In this document: one piece after another, positions 38,610 through 52,000 of the stretch
Layout of the letters: each line of letters starts with the position of its first letter
How positions within the stretch are numbered: position 1 is the stretch's first letter
NCBI GenBank assembly: GCA_002633005.1
Contig: NMRA01000007.1
Location: 1,308,564-1,372,563, forward strand
From: Phoronis australis
Taxonomy: Eukaryota > Phoronida > Phoronidae
Length of the DNA: 64,000 nucleotides
Reading direction: 5' to 3'
Notes under the pieces: model-generated
The model's database searches: none
What the model saw: the letters and a program-made list of their open reading frames with translations, nothing else
Told to the model about the DNA's origin: nothing
Translations under genes and position numbers: made by a program

Positions 38610-38713
38610 ATTGATTTTACTCCAATGTTTGTTGTATTGCCACAAAAGTCAAACTGATTGATTTTACTCCAATGTTTGTCGTATTGCCACAAAAGGCAAA
38701 CTCATTGATTTTA
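38610..38713 (+). repeat. 47-bp tandem repeat, about 2.2 units
   Basis: Units start attgattttactccaatgtt and contain gtattgccacaaaag; two near-identical copies and a partial third. Confidence 0.9.
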
Positions 38714-40200
38714 ACCATTCGCCTAAGTATGAACATGGACAGTACAATTTTTTGTATCAGTATCACATGCTTCATTCTTCAAAAAGAAGGGAAAAGTACA
38801 AAAATTTATTTGCTACATTTATTGCTGTTAGACAACAGGGAATGACCTTTATCATTACAATACAATGCAGTCTACCAAGAAATACTGCAAACTGGGCATT
38901 CATACAGTCACTAAAAGAACAGCTTGCGAACCAACAACTGGGGTGCGTTCCATTGACACAAGAATCTTGCAAAAAGCTAGTCAAGACAAAAAACGTGCAA
39001 GTGATTCCCGAATAAGCTCTGGACTGTGGTAGCTCGATCTGGGGACATGGCAGCCACTGATGTGAGAATGTAACGTTGACTTACAGGCTAGAATTCACTA
39101 CTTGTGTGAGTGTTGGCTAGTCAAGAGGAGTTAATATCTTTTAAGAGTGCTTTATTGAGAGACGTGAAACATTTCTAATTGACATTCTCACAGTTCTCTG
39201 TTTCAGTTCTAAAAATAAAAAACAAAATGCATAGAAAACCTCACAGATACAGACAAAATGCAAATTCGGCAATACCAAATACGAAAGTACCATGAAAAAT
39301 ACCTCAATACTGCCGCTCCCCGGCTCTCCTCACTGACGCCAAATATGCACTGCCAAAATGTGAGTAAATCCAGTCGGCGCACAACACTTCACACTCAAAT
39401 GAGGGTCAGGTCACATGCAAATTACATTCAATCTATTCAGCCATGAATATACACGTGACCATGAGCCACCCGGAGCAAATAAAGGTGAAGTATCTTACAA
39501 CTTGCATTCCGTAAGTGAAAATTTCAAGCTACAAGTGTTTCGCCAGTCTCGAGTCAGGGAATGCAATCCTAAATTAGTTAATGACCCATTTCCCAAATCT
39601 TCAATAAAATACTTGTACCTGATACTCAAACCAAAGATGACATATATTGCATCTAAAATTCAACAAATGTTATGTGTACCCATAGAACACTCAATTTTGG
39701 GTAACTTCCCGACATCTATCTCGAAATGGTTGGTCGGAACACAATGAAACCGTGCGATAATAATCACATGACATGTACTGTTCTCCAAAATACAGTCATA
39801 AAGTTTTCATAAAGTTCCTCCTTTGTATGAGGGGGCTCTCAAAAATGGGAGTTTTATGAAAAAAATTCATAAAATAATGTAATTTAAAAATCCGTATAGC
39901 AATTCTTAACAAAATATGGCTGTCAAGAAAAAATACCACAAATCTATCGTTTGCTAAGGTTTGGAAAAAAGATTAGGTCACATGAGCCACTGATTAACAG
40001 ATTGAAATAATTCACAATTTCCACAGGGTTTCTATTTTCAGAAAATACATACTTTTACTTTGTGAAGTGCTGTAGTTGTCTTCATATTTGGCTAAATGCA
40101 CCAACATACTATTCGGTTACAAATAACCTTCAAGAGTTAAAAGATTGAATGTAAGAATTTGTGCAACTTTAAACTGAATTGTGAGACTGTTGTAACACTC

Positions 40201-41080
40201 TTATAGGTGAAGGCAACCTTTTCTCATGCCATTTTTAGCAAAAATAAGGTTCGTTGATTATCCCAGACATATTTTTCACTTAATAACAGCTTTTTGTAAT
40301 TTAAGTAATTATGTGTTCTCTGCTCCAGAAGTGACGTTTTGGGAGGCAAGAATTTTGCGCCAATTTCTTTTAATATAGTCTCACTATGAGAGCTGTCGAG
40401 TCAGTCATTGTTCTACCTTGGTTGTGATATGTTTGGTCGTCGTTTGCTTTTGTTTACAAGTCAGTCAACATGCTGCGTACGGGAATGTACTCATTATCGC
40501 CCAGAGCCTGTAAGCAACCCTACTGCAATGTTGAGTAGTGGGAGTGAATACAAGCCCAGTTAGACACCCAATGAAGAGGACAGTTCGTCGTTCAATGAAC
40601 GGATCGGTGTGCTAAACTTTGATAAGTTTATTGTGGACTTGCCTAAAGTACTGGAGCTATTTAGAAGGTGTCAGGTGTATGGCGAGGGAGTCACACGGCG
40701 GGATGTAAGTAGTTTGTGTGCTCGGGTCACTATCCAGTGGGAGTGTGTCGCGGGACACTCGGGCAAGTCAGACAGTTGTTCATCTGTCCGTGAGACGATA
40801 ATGAGTACATCTCGGTATGCAGCAACAGTGTTGAATTTTGACTGACTCGTAAACAAAAGCAAATGACGACGGAACTTATCACAACTGAGATAGACTGACT
40901 TGGCAACTCTCAGTCAGAAAAGAATTTGGCGAGAAATTCTTGCCTCCAAAAACATCACTTCCTGAGTAGAGAAAGAGTAATTGTTTAAATTACAAAAAGC
41001 TGTACTTAACTGAAAAATATGTCTGAGATAACCTTATTTTTGCTAAAAATGACATGAAAAAGGGTTGTCTTCGCCTTTAA
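40201..41080. mobile_element. Foldback element with arms of about 300 bp
   Basis: Left arm 40201-40505 and right arm 40790-41080 are inverted copies in the same order: ggtgaaggcaacctt / ttgtcttcgcc, catttttagcaaaaataagg / ccttatttttgctaaaaatg, gtttacaagtcagtca / tgactgactcgtaaac, gtactcattatcg / cgataatgagtac. The central 280 bp is GC-richer than the surroundings and has no recognisable transposase. Non-autonomous. Confidence 0.85.
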
Positions 41081-41392
41081 AACACCACATAGAACTAGAC
41101 GCACCATATTATACAAGTGGAGAACAACTCGATCACATCACTATATAAACTGTGCTGTGATGCTAAAAAAGAACTTCACAGACACAATCTAAAGCAGCCT
41201 CGTCTCATTCTTATCATTATTTTGAATTGAAAATAGACTAGAATTCACTAGACAATCATGCTGCTTTGTTGTCTGAAACTAAATCACTGAGACAAGCAAC
41301 TTAATGAACCTAGCCTGAAGACATAATGAACAGCCAAAAATATTATTTTATAATATGAGTAAGGAACAAACAGACTTATTTGGTAACGAACG

Positions 41393-41398
41393 TTTATT
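41393..41398 (-). terminator. Candidate poly(A) signal of ADPGK
   Basis: Canonical AATAAA on the minus strand about 1.03 kb beyond the stop. A variant ATTAAA lies nearer (41847-41852). The choice is undecided without transcripts; a dispersed repeat lies in the presumed 3' UTR. Confidence 0.3.
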
Positions 41399-41639
41399 GC
41401 ACCCTTAACTGAACCTACTTAAAACTTGGAATTATTTCTTCAGAGAAACGCGAAGTCAAAACTAAGCAACAGTTGTCATGGGAATGAACATGTAGTCCAA
41501 CATTGATAGCATTCACAATACTTGTGAGCATAGAATGTGGACAGTCCATCTGGAATCACATAAAATTCTAGTTGTGCGCCAGAACTGCATCACAGAATCA
41601 GGGAACTCAAACCTCAGTCAAATTTCAGGATTTAGTGTA

Positions 41640-41820
41640 AAATTTCGCCACCTTAAGACACGATGTGATGGACAAGAGAAATCTTATTTCTCGTTTTCCA
41701 TGAAAGACGGATAGCTTCTGTACTATAGTCACCACCCGACAATATTTAGAAAAACTGTGCGCATTTATGTCAAGTGAACGTTAAAAGCCTTTACAAATGA
41801 AAAAAAAAAAAAACTTCGGC
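41640..41820 (+). repeat. Dispersed repeat family D1, copy near ADPGK 3' end
   Basis: Contains cgatgtgatggacaagagaa, ctcgttttccatgaaagac, then cgacaatatttagaaaaact. The same ordered blocks occur near 8565-8720, 9534-9700, 17275-17480 and 57060-57310. Confidence 0.6.
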
Positions 41821-42427
41821 AATAACGTATGGTTATCGTGGTTACATTTAATAGGGTTAGTAGTGATTTTTGGTATGTGGACAGTTTTCAAACTTATTCC
41901 GTGGGTAACAACTGAATGGCAAAAAAATTTTGTATAAAGATGAGTAGCATCAGATGACCGCTTCATCACACCATAAGCTACCATCTGAGATAATGTTTTA
42001 AGAAACTGGAATATTATAACGATAGAAGCCTTTGACAAATGAAAAACCATCAATTTTGGAAATCAATTTTCTCTGAAACTGGTGACATTGAACAGTAACA
42101 GACATACTGCTATTAAGAAGTGACCACAAGCCTACAGGCCCATCAGTTCATTTTTTACCCAAAAATCATATCTAAGCTAAGCAAGAGGTGAAGTTGATAA
42201 GTAAATGTTGACACAGAAAATTTCCCATAACTGCTACGTCGCTTAATAATAAAAAATAAAAATAAAAACAAGTGCCTAGTCTTACTGCAGACTGCTACAG
42301 ACACATTTCAACAATTACCTTCATGTTGTCATTCTAATCAAGACTTGAAACTAAGAAGGGAATGATTAACAGACACACGCCTGAGTTTTCGGCGTTACAA
42401 TTTCCGCAAAAACGACGCACACGACTT

Positions 42428-43095
42428 TCAGATCTGCAGGACCAATCCAGCTGAAGATATGTTGTCGCCTCCACCACCCGTCTGAATCACTTTGGTGCAC
42501 ACCAGAACGGGTGCTATGCACACAGTGTAGTCTCCTTCCTCCCAACATGTCACTGGCCTTTCTGGCTTCAATGGCATCCTGGCGCTGCCTTTTTCACGAC
42601 TCAGTGAGAACGACTCGTCCATAATCATTTTCACAGACTCTACATCCACGTGTTGCGACCCGCACACATGGCGGCTGGCTGTGAGAGATGCCTTAGCTGC
42701 AGCCGACATGGTGTTCTTCCATGCCGATCCCTTTGTGATCATCACAGCCTGGTAGGCTAGTGTGTGTACGTGTAATCGTGTCAGCTTCCTCTGACCATTC
42801 ACTTCCTGAGTCGTCCGCAAGTATTTATACACGAGTCGCATCTGGTCCAGGACGGTGGCAACACGTGGGTAAGCGTCTGAGATCAAAGTTATCGTCCCAT
42901 TGGTCAACATACTGTACAGGTTAGGAAGTTCCTGCTCGTTCATGCCTAGTGAATCGGCATATGGCACAACCTTATCCACTATGTCTTGAAAAAGCGCCTC
43001 TTCAGCGAACGACGCTAACTCAAAGTGGACGGGAGTTTTGCGTGGAACACTCTTCAAGAATTGCACTAAACGACCCAGTCTGGCGTCTTTTTGCC
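42428..43095 (-). CDS. ADPGK: ADPGK terminal exon (catalytic C-terminus)
   Basis: 668 nt encoding 221 residues after a split Gly codon. Starts GQKDARLGRLVQFLKSVPRK; holds PVHFELASF, LGMNEQELPNL (NxxE), LTRLHVHTLAYQ, PVLVCTKVIQTGGGGDN (GxGD-type catalytic motif) and ends SSAGLVLQI-TGA. The last segment is a few residues shorter than in vertebrates. Acceptor gcttccag. Confidence 0.95.
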
Positions 43096-46000
43096 CTGGA
43101 AGCAAACAAGCAAACTAGTTAACAATCATGACGAGAATCAGTATTGAACCAGCGGCATGGCTGAACTACACAACAACTGCATTGCCATCCCATCACAACC
43201 GAAGCCTTGATACTGATTTGGTTGGGTAATAGAGAAAGAGTCCTTTTTTACAAACCGACTAGACCTTGCTACATGCCAACCAAAGGAGGCTGCCATTCTT
43301 AAGCTGCCATTCAGTGATTACCCAACTTGTCTCCAGTAAGGTGCTGAAAGCATAAGGTATCCCAATGGTGTTTATCGTAATCTATTTTGCCCGGGGTACG
43401 GCACGAGCTAAGTTGCAGAGTAAAACACGAGGAGGATTGTGAATAATGTCATTTATTATGACGTAAATAGAGAGAACTAAATAAGACTCTGCAAGATGGA
43501 ATTTAGTTTAGCACTAGCGAAAAGGGAGATAACTCTATTACAGAGGGTGAATTGATTAGTCTATGAATTCATACAGTAAGACAGGCAGCATCACTCGGTG
43601 AACTTTGACCTTGTCACTGATTTGTGACTTTCTGGTTTCTTAAGTTAGTGTTAACTCCTTATAACACGTCAGTCACAGATTCAGGAGCCTTTTCACCTAT
43701 TTCTGATACGTGCAGTACTGTCAAGCACTCACTATGATTGACAACTGTCATTAAACATCCTGAGCCTATGATCCTATCTCGGAGCTTGAACTCTAAAAAA
43801 TAATTTCATATTTTTTGTTCTACCCATTCGGAAGAACATAATAAAGTGGCATAAAACGTGAAAAAAGACTAAATTGCGTTATTCAAAGTAGTTCTCTGCC
43901 ACTGAAACACAAGTCAAACTGTTCACCAGGTATTTTTCTGGTTAGATCATAAATATTTTGAATTTCTGTTGATGTCAAAGCATTTTTCCCTTAATTTCAA
44001 ATTTCAGAAAACAGTAAGTCAATTGCTCATTACTTTGTTGATTTTTCTCCCACATGGCAAAGCACGTGTCCTTATTTGGTATGGCAAGAGAACACATTCG
44101 TCCTATAAGGAAAATGTGACCTTTGACCTTTTAGGTAAACAAAACAATGACAATTTCAAGCAGCAGTCAATCCGATTTCCAAGAGCCTATACGCAGATTC
44201 ATAGAATTAGGGGAGGAGAATTTGAAAACTGTATTGGTGAGTTTTTACTTTGCCTGCGTTTCAAAAATAGTGAACCTGATGATTTTTTAGAAATTCTTGT
44301 AAAGTATTCAAGGTGAATAACTGTCGCATTAGCATCCCCAAGAAGTAGATTCACCACGATCTGTTAAAAGCTATTTTGACGAGTTTTCACGTTGCATGCC
44401 TCTTTAAGGTAAGTGTCAATAATTCTGTGATCTAATAACTACATTATGGTTGCCATGGATACATATCCAATCCCAGTTTGCACTTGATAACCTCCAACCA
44501 TTAAAGTTATAATTTTGAGTCTGATCATGAGTTCATAGCTCGGGGTCATCTAGTGCAAACTTGCATTAGAAACTCATTTGTGTTTTCAATAACGTACTTG
44601 AGCACATACTTGTATATCAAGAACAATCTTAGGTAGAACAAAGAGTTTTAAACCCAAGTTTGAGTTCAGAGATAAGACCTCAGCTCTGTTAAAACAGGCT
44701 CCACACCTACATGAGCATGTCCAGCCTTACACATACACAACTTATTCATAATGTTCTCATTCACCTGTCAGCACTAAACAATTCAAAACTTGAAGACCAA
44801 TTATACATCATCACAAGCAAGACTTAACCGGTTAGAACTGGTTCTGAGAGCATGAGATGCCTGGGATAGAATATGGTGCAAACGTACTGAATAGTCTGTG
44901 CACGAGTATATTTCTGTATCACTGACACGATTAGCATATTAATTTAATAAAACATTCCTGTGAAAATATCAAAAAAACATTTCATGAAATAAATTGAATG
45001 CAGTTGCTTGAAGCATCATTTTTGTGACGGTAAACACATATTTGATCACAAGTCTTCGGCAACAATCTGATTTCAAATCCCTATTTGCATGCAGGAATGT
45101 CTAAACAGTAATGCTCTTTTTGCATACTACCTGCATTAATCTGTAGATAATTTATCAATGTGAAATATATGTTCTGAAAAGTAAATGCCCTTTACACAAA
45201 TGATGGCCCTCACAGGCACACATAATTCGCATCATTCAGTGTTATTCCTGAGCAACGTGTTACAAAGCTTTCTGGACAAGTGTCTGTGATTCGAGGCAGA
45301 TCATTTTCCTCACAAAACTCTTAAAACATACAAGCCACATTATATTCACAACCTACTAGTAATATTGTATTCCTAACTGGTTTGGGCAAATAATAACATA
45401 ATAGCAGGCAAATTCCACTTTAAAAGGACACCAAATAAAACCCTGTTTTGATGATTTTAACCAATTCTCGTTCTGTCACCTGCTAATGCGTCGTTGGCAT
45501 CAACCTCGAAAAATAAAGGCAAGAATCAACTAAAAACTCATTCTCCCTGTCTCACAAATTGGACATTACGGTCCTTGGTAGGTGGTCTCTTCCCACAGTT
45601 GCCGTGTAATTTGCTAAAAGTGAAGGGTCACGCCTGCCCATTTAGCAGATTTTGAAAGGAGTTTTCAAATTTTCCTCCAAACTTTTGAGGGTTGTCAAGG
45701 GTTACAGAGCATCGTTTCAGGGAACTAGACGGGAAAGTCGTTTTTATTATCTGTTAATATACAAAAACCGGGTTTGGTATCCTTTTAATAGAAACCTGTG
45801 ATCCACAGATACTCACCTTCCTTAAATGGAAAATTGTCCATCATCTGTAGACCACCAAGCACAAACAAAGATGGCTGGAAGGTCAACATCTGCGCTTCAA
45901 ATTCTTCAAGTGAAGTCAGCAGTGGGTTCTCCTTGTCACTGTGTATGATGAGTCTAGAAAAACGTATGATGAGTCTAGTAAAACATAATGTTGAGACCAG

Positions 46001-49000
46001 GGAAACGTGATGAGTCTGGAAAAATGTATCAAAGATTCTAGAAAAACAATCAGGAGTTTCAGGGGTCTGTTTCAAGAAGAATGTCTTAAAAGACTTATTT
46101 CTAAAAATAGCGAAAGTTGTAAGCCTCTGAATAGATAAACACAAGTGCTTGTTACCGAGACAACTTCTATAAATTATTTCTAAGACTGGGACGCACTCAT
46201 AATCCTACAATGTTGTTTACCATGGCTTCTCATTGGTTAAAGTAATGAAACCGATGTCATACTATTCAGTCATTCCCAATGGTTGAAATTTGGAAAACCC
46301 CTTTCAGTTCACTGTTACGTAGTGAGGCGACCACTTTTGACTTAATTGAATAGCTGCAATTTAGTAAAATGGGCAGTGATTGAAGTGAACAAAATCAAGG
46401 GAACCTCAATCCCATGGCTAAGCCCAAACAAGTACAGTGCATTGAAGGCGAGTGCAAGAGGTGGCGATGTGATCAATAAACTTCTGACCAAGCATGCCCA
46501 ACACATGGAATACCGTGTGTCGTTCGTCATGTTTCCACAGGGCCACTTTTCAGTATAGGTGGCGCTGTGTCAGAGGGTAACATAATCCAACTGATTCTAA
46601 CTGGTATGAGTATCATGACTGTAAACATCACAGCAAATTCTTGCATGGGGCTTATCAGTGGGGAGACCCAACATGACAAAATGTTATCGTGATGACACTA
46701 GTAAAAATTACCACCTTCTACTTCTCACATGAGGCTAATTAGGGATCTAGTGATGGAATGTCAAATGGAGAGACAGTCAATTATGGTTAAGGTTTGTAGG
46801 ACCTTATTGACAGCTCACCCTATTTAGCTAAATATTTACATAACTAAAGTTGATATTTTCTGAAAGTAGTAAGGTTGTAGAAAGTTGGTTTATGACTTTT
46901 TACTGATCTATAATTAACTGGGTCAGGTAATCATGTCTTTTTGGTAAAATTTACCAAAGAAGAACGGTACATGGATAGNCAAAATGACAGTATCAATAAC
47001 ATGANACAGAGATGACGGCATAATGCGTCCACATATAAATATGTGGGCGCATAAAAAGCTACTTTCCCTGGTGATTACAGGAACGTTATCAGCAAGAAAA
47101 GTGGTTTTCTGATATCAGCTTAAGCATGGAATTCAGCCTGCAAACCCCACGGTCGCAGTCTAAAACTCTGTCGGCGTATTTTAAGCATATTTAACTGGTC
47201 AAGTCACTGAAATTGATTTCAGCAAATGTCTGGCAGACAACGACAGGAATTGGCAATTTGTAATAAAATCACAAAAACAAAAAAGTTGTCATTTTCTACC
47301 TCAGTCTGTTCAAAGCGGTAATAGTCAGATATAACTTGCAAGCATCTTGAGAACCAGTTATCTCCACTAAATAACAGGCATCAAACTGGTTCTCATAATG
47401 TGGGCAAGTTATATCTGACCATTGCCGGTCAAAGCTAATAACTTCAAGAAGTACATCCCATCCAGAAATTCCAAAAATGCATTTTTGTCTGTAAAACCAA
47501 AAATGTTCCCTTCATGAAACCAAGCGCTAAAAGCTCTGGGAAAGAGTCCCATATTTGAAGAATGGTAAACAAATGATATCCAGATTTATAAATTACGTGA
47601 CCCAATGTTACAGAAAAATATGATCGAGTGACAGCGCATTAGGGCACACATGTAAAAATGCAGGTTTATCACCAGGAGTTTGGATAATGAAGTAGGTCAC
47701 CCAACTTTGTAAACACCAACTGTTACAGATGGAAACAATGATAAATACACAAAGTGAAATAAGCATGTTGTTCTCATTTCCTTTTACTTTTATCAGTTAA
47801 AAATATCACATAATGATGTTCTTTCACCATTACACCAAACCGTTCAAAATAAAGAGAATTGCATAAATTTTTGTGAAGATTTTTCAAATTTCTAGTAGTG
47901 TATCAACAAAGTGTTCGGTTAATGCCAATGACGCTGAGCCTCACTTTTTGTGACCTTAAAAACTTTTGTAGTAAAAATGCAAATACATGCAAAATGTTCT
48001 CATGTCAATGAATAGTGTATGATTCATTTCAGTAAAAATTTCTATTACTGGTAAATTCTGTTTATTTTGAACAGTTAAAGTAATGTTCAAACGGCGTTAT
48101 TTGGCAATAAGCTGTGCTGAAAGTGAACTCATGAATCATGAAGTTTTATCTAAAATGGAAGTAGAATATCTTTAAAAGCACCATGTGTGGCATTACCGAA
48201 CCACGCTAGCCTCATGATCTACAATTCTAACATCAAGTTCATTGTGCACTTTCGACCTTGGGATACTTAGCATGACCTTGGGATAGTTAACAGTCATGTT
48301 ATTCAAGTGACACTGGTTCACAACAATTCTTCAATTCAGGTCAAACATCCAGTATTGCTTAAATTGTTATTTGGTCACATTTTGAAGACTCATTACATTA
48401 AACCCCTGGAAATGATCAAAATTTACTTTTAATCGTGAAAAGTGCAACATGCAAATCTAAATGAATTGAAATTTGGAACAAAAAAATTTCACTTCTTTGT
48501 CATACTACGTAAGTCCTAATTTTCATACATTTTTCCGTACAATTTCAAATGAGAATTCAAGCTTGAAGACAACACAGCTCAATTCAAGATAACCAACATT
48601 TCTTTTAATGTAAATCCTAATCTGAAAGGTTTGTTTGAAGCTCCAACACAGCACCAGCTGTACACACCATTGTTTAGGTTCGGGTTTTGGGTGGAACTCT
48701 TTGAATTTTTTTTCCCGAGTCAGGGTTGGTAATTACATATGACATAACCAGGGATCAAATTGAGTTCACTAATTGCTAGAATGGAAAAATTAAGGTTGCA
48801 ATTTTGGTTTGACCTGATTAGCATTGTGTGAGACTTTTAAAGATGTTTTTTATTGAAAAAAGGATGAAAGTGTCTTACAAAGCAACTATCTATTTTGAAG
48901 TCATAATTGTATGTAACACGTTTTCTTATCTAACAATAATCCCTTAAAGCTACACTGAGCACTGCCTTGGTAATGTGACCATTACCTTGGGACATTCTAT

Positions 49001-52000
49001 TTCACTCGACACTGAGTCAGTGTTAGGTCTTTTTTGCAGCACGTCATGAAAAATCACGCTATAAACTAAAACAACTTCTCGTTTTCTGTGGTCAGAATGG
49101 AGAGCCTAAATGCAATTTTTGGTTCAATAAACTGTGCCATTCCTAATTTATCTCAAAAGGAAGTTGGCCATATGTGACAGCTCATAGCAATGCCCAAAAA
49201 TGTCTTTACAGACAATTCAACAGTGCTGCATTAAAAGAACAACTTCGAATTCTACAGAACTCAATGTATGTCCCATTCTACAGCTCGGCAAACTACTTAT
49301 CAACACCAAGGCAACTGAGGTATTAGTGTACCTGTTGGCGCGGGGGGCGGTCACTGTGCCCCACGTAGTACCCTTCTCGTACTCCATAAGGAGGTGAACG
49401 GGGTCGACAATACTGCCAGAGGTAGCCACTACAACAGATCGAGAAGGCAGAGCATGCATATGCACGCCAGTAGAATAACAGAACTGTACCGCAACCAGGG
49501 TGCACCAGCAAACACGCGCAAAGGAGCCATGTTTTCACTGGCAGTGAATGATAAAGAGATTGTTCCGTAGCCTCTGTTTAATTACTGTAATGTTGATGCT
49601 TCATATGCATTTTAACCAGCACGTTTATTTTTTATCATTACTTTTCACATAAAAACCGCAGTACATTTAGGATTGCAGTGAAATTCTTCAGCTTAACGAC
49701 ACAACAAGGGGGGACAAATGGAATTGTATTTTCTCAACAGCTATCATGGTTTACACGGTGCAGCAATTATAAACAACATTTGGTGAAATTTTGAGCATGT
49801 TCAGCAATGTAAGGTTTTGAAGAACAGAAAACTTGCAGCTTCAGTAATTAGTTTGATACAAAAACTGAAGAGTTTTTACCAGTGAACACAGTTACATTTA
49901 AGGTAGTCAAAAATAACTTTTGAGTTCCCGTACATCACATTCTGCAATAAAATTGGTTTGAAATTAAATCGTATCTTACTATGAGTGATGATTTCTGGGC
50001 TATGGAAGAACTGACTGTTTAGTAAGTGCTCGAGACGATGCTTGTCACATAAAATGATTCGCAGTGACACGCCAACTTGTTGAGTTTGATCCCAAGCAAT
50101 AATATAAGTTCAATTACTTCCAAGCCAAGAAATCTTCTTAAATCCAAGTAAGGAACAGTTAGTACCAGACTTGCGGTAGAAATTGGTCAGGATTAAAGAA
50201 TGTTTGTTTGACAGTAGGTGGGTTTAGTCGCTTTAATAAAGAAATTCTACACATTTTTATTTTGTTACATTAGTTACAACATTTTCATACCAAGTTGCAT
50301 TTCTTTTCTTCAAGAATTGAGCTTTATGACACTGTGTTCCATGGCCACAAACGTACACAGTACGTCTTTGATCAGGATACTGGCTCCATGAATTGAGTTT
50401 AAAATGGGTACGCAAACAACCAACTGCAATTTGGGCAAAAATAATTGCTGAAAATGTCAATTTACAAAGGCTTGCTATACTGCTCTAAATGCTGAAAATT
50501 AACCAAATGTTTGAAGACAGTTGTACGGGACAAACTATGCTGAAAATGAGGTAAAAAATTCAGATTAGTTGCTTTTGATGACGAAATTTAACATGAAATT
50601 CCACTTGTCTACCACAGTGTCTTAAACTGAGTAAATTTTATAAAAAATGTTATAAAACTTCCTGTTTTTGGACAGTGAACGAAAACTTTATTATTGCGGT
50701 GATTTTCTTGAATAACACTTCAGAGATGAAATTCAGAATTTTTTTCCAAATAAGACCAAATTTCTATGGCTATGTGTAACATTAACGTTATCATGCAATG
50801 CCAATGTAACCGAGACGGGTGCCTGAGGGCAGTAAGGACTTGAGTGCACCTGAAATATGTTACCTGTTGGCCCTGGGCGATGTGAACCTGCCCCATGTCT
50901 GTCCGGCAGGATACTCTAACACAATGTGAGCATCATCCTGTCCACGTAAGTTATTGGACACTGGAAATACACGCAGTGTGTTGAGATCCTTAAGTTCCTT
51001 ATAGGAGATAAAGTGTTGACAACGAGAGGCGGTTGCTAGAACCAACCTTTGCCATTTGATATTTCTAGACCACTTATGGCTTCAAAATTGACATATACTA
51101 TACTCGTAGATGACCAAAAAGCAGTTGGTTGTGGTCTTTTGATGTCTTGAAAATTGATGAGGTGGTGCGGTATTGTTTTATGTCCTCACTTCTTGCGAAA
51201 AGAGAAAATACATCCAAGAAAAGCAAAAATGCTGCAGGGTCTGTTTTTCAATCACCACTTGGCAAAGCATGGCGCCTAAAACCCTGCTTACCCTTACCTT
51301 TGCGCACCTATTAAAAAACCCTCATACCTCGGCTGAAACTGATGCAAGCCGGCATTTTCAAAATTAGTAAAGACCAGAACCAGTTCTACTTTTTTGGCCT
51401 AACGTTACACAAAAATACACCATAGACAAGTGATTCGATGTTTCTTTAACTCCACTCAAACCACTTTCAAACCAATTTCAGAGTGGAAACCACACAAGAC
51501 CTCGGGTGAAATTGATGCAGGACATTGCTTTTCCTTCAAGAAGCACAGGTTTCAAAATGAGCTTTTTGGGCTAAGTGAATCTTGGTTTACGTTTTATAGG
51601 ATGTCATTTTATGTGCCGCAAACAATGTGGCTTTCTACTAAATGTGCCGCAACACTAGATGGCGTTCTAACTCTGTGTTGCTTCGAGAAAAATGGAGTAC
51701 CATCTTAACCAAAAACAACTAGATAACTTAAAATTGTATTTCCACTTAAGCTCATAAAATAGGTATCCGTTACTAACATGGACATCGAAACTATCAGCGA
51801 CTCAAGAAAGAAAATGTTTATTGGGTTTGGCCAACACTAAAATTGCGACTTCAAAAATGGCATATCAATGCATTGCCCGTGACTTGAGTTGCCAGCTTAT
51901 TGAATTTTTTGAACTCCAAAGCGCTTCAATTAAAAACTCAACAATGACAGCTAAATAGCGGCAAAATGCGCTTTTAGACAGTAGACATCCACGTGTTTAT

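Larger units (their letters stand above)
36709..42427. other. Intergenic DNA between convergent eEF1G and ADPGK
   Basis: No coding exon recognised apart from the two gene ends. It holds D3 copies 2 and 3, the 47-bp tandem repeat, the foldback element at 40201-41080 and a D1 copy in the presumed ADPGK 3' UTR. Open frames of 60-110 codons here have no recognisable motif. Confidence 0.6.

Noticed and set aside
40609-40845. 78-codon open frame in the foldback core as a possible transposase fragment.
   Set aside because: No recognisable motif, and it is confined to a palindromic element; likely a chance frame in GC-richer DNA.
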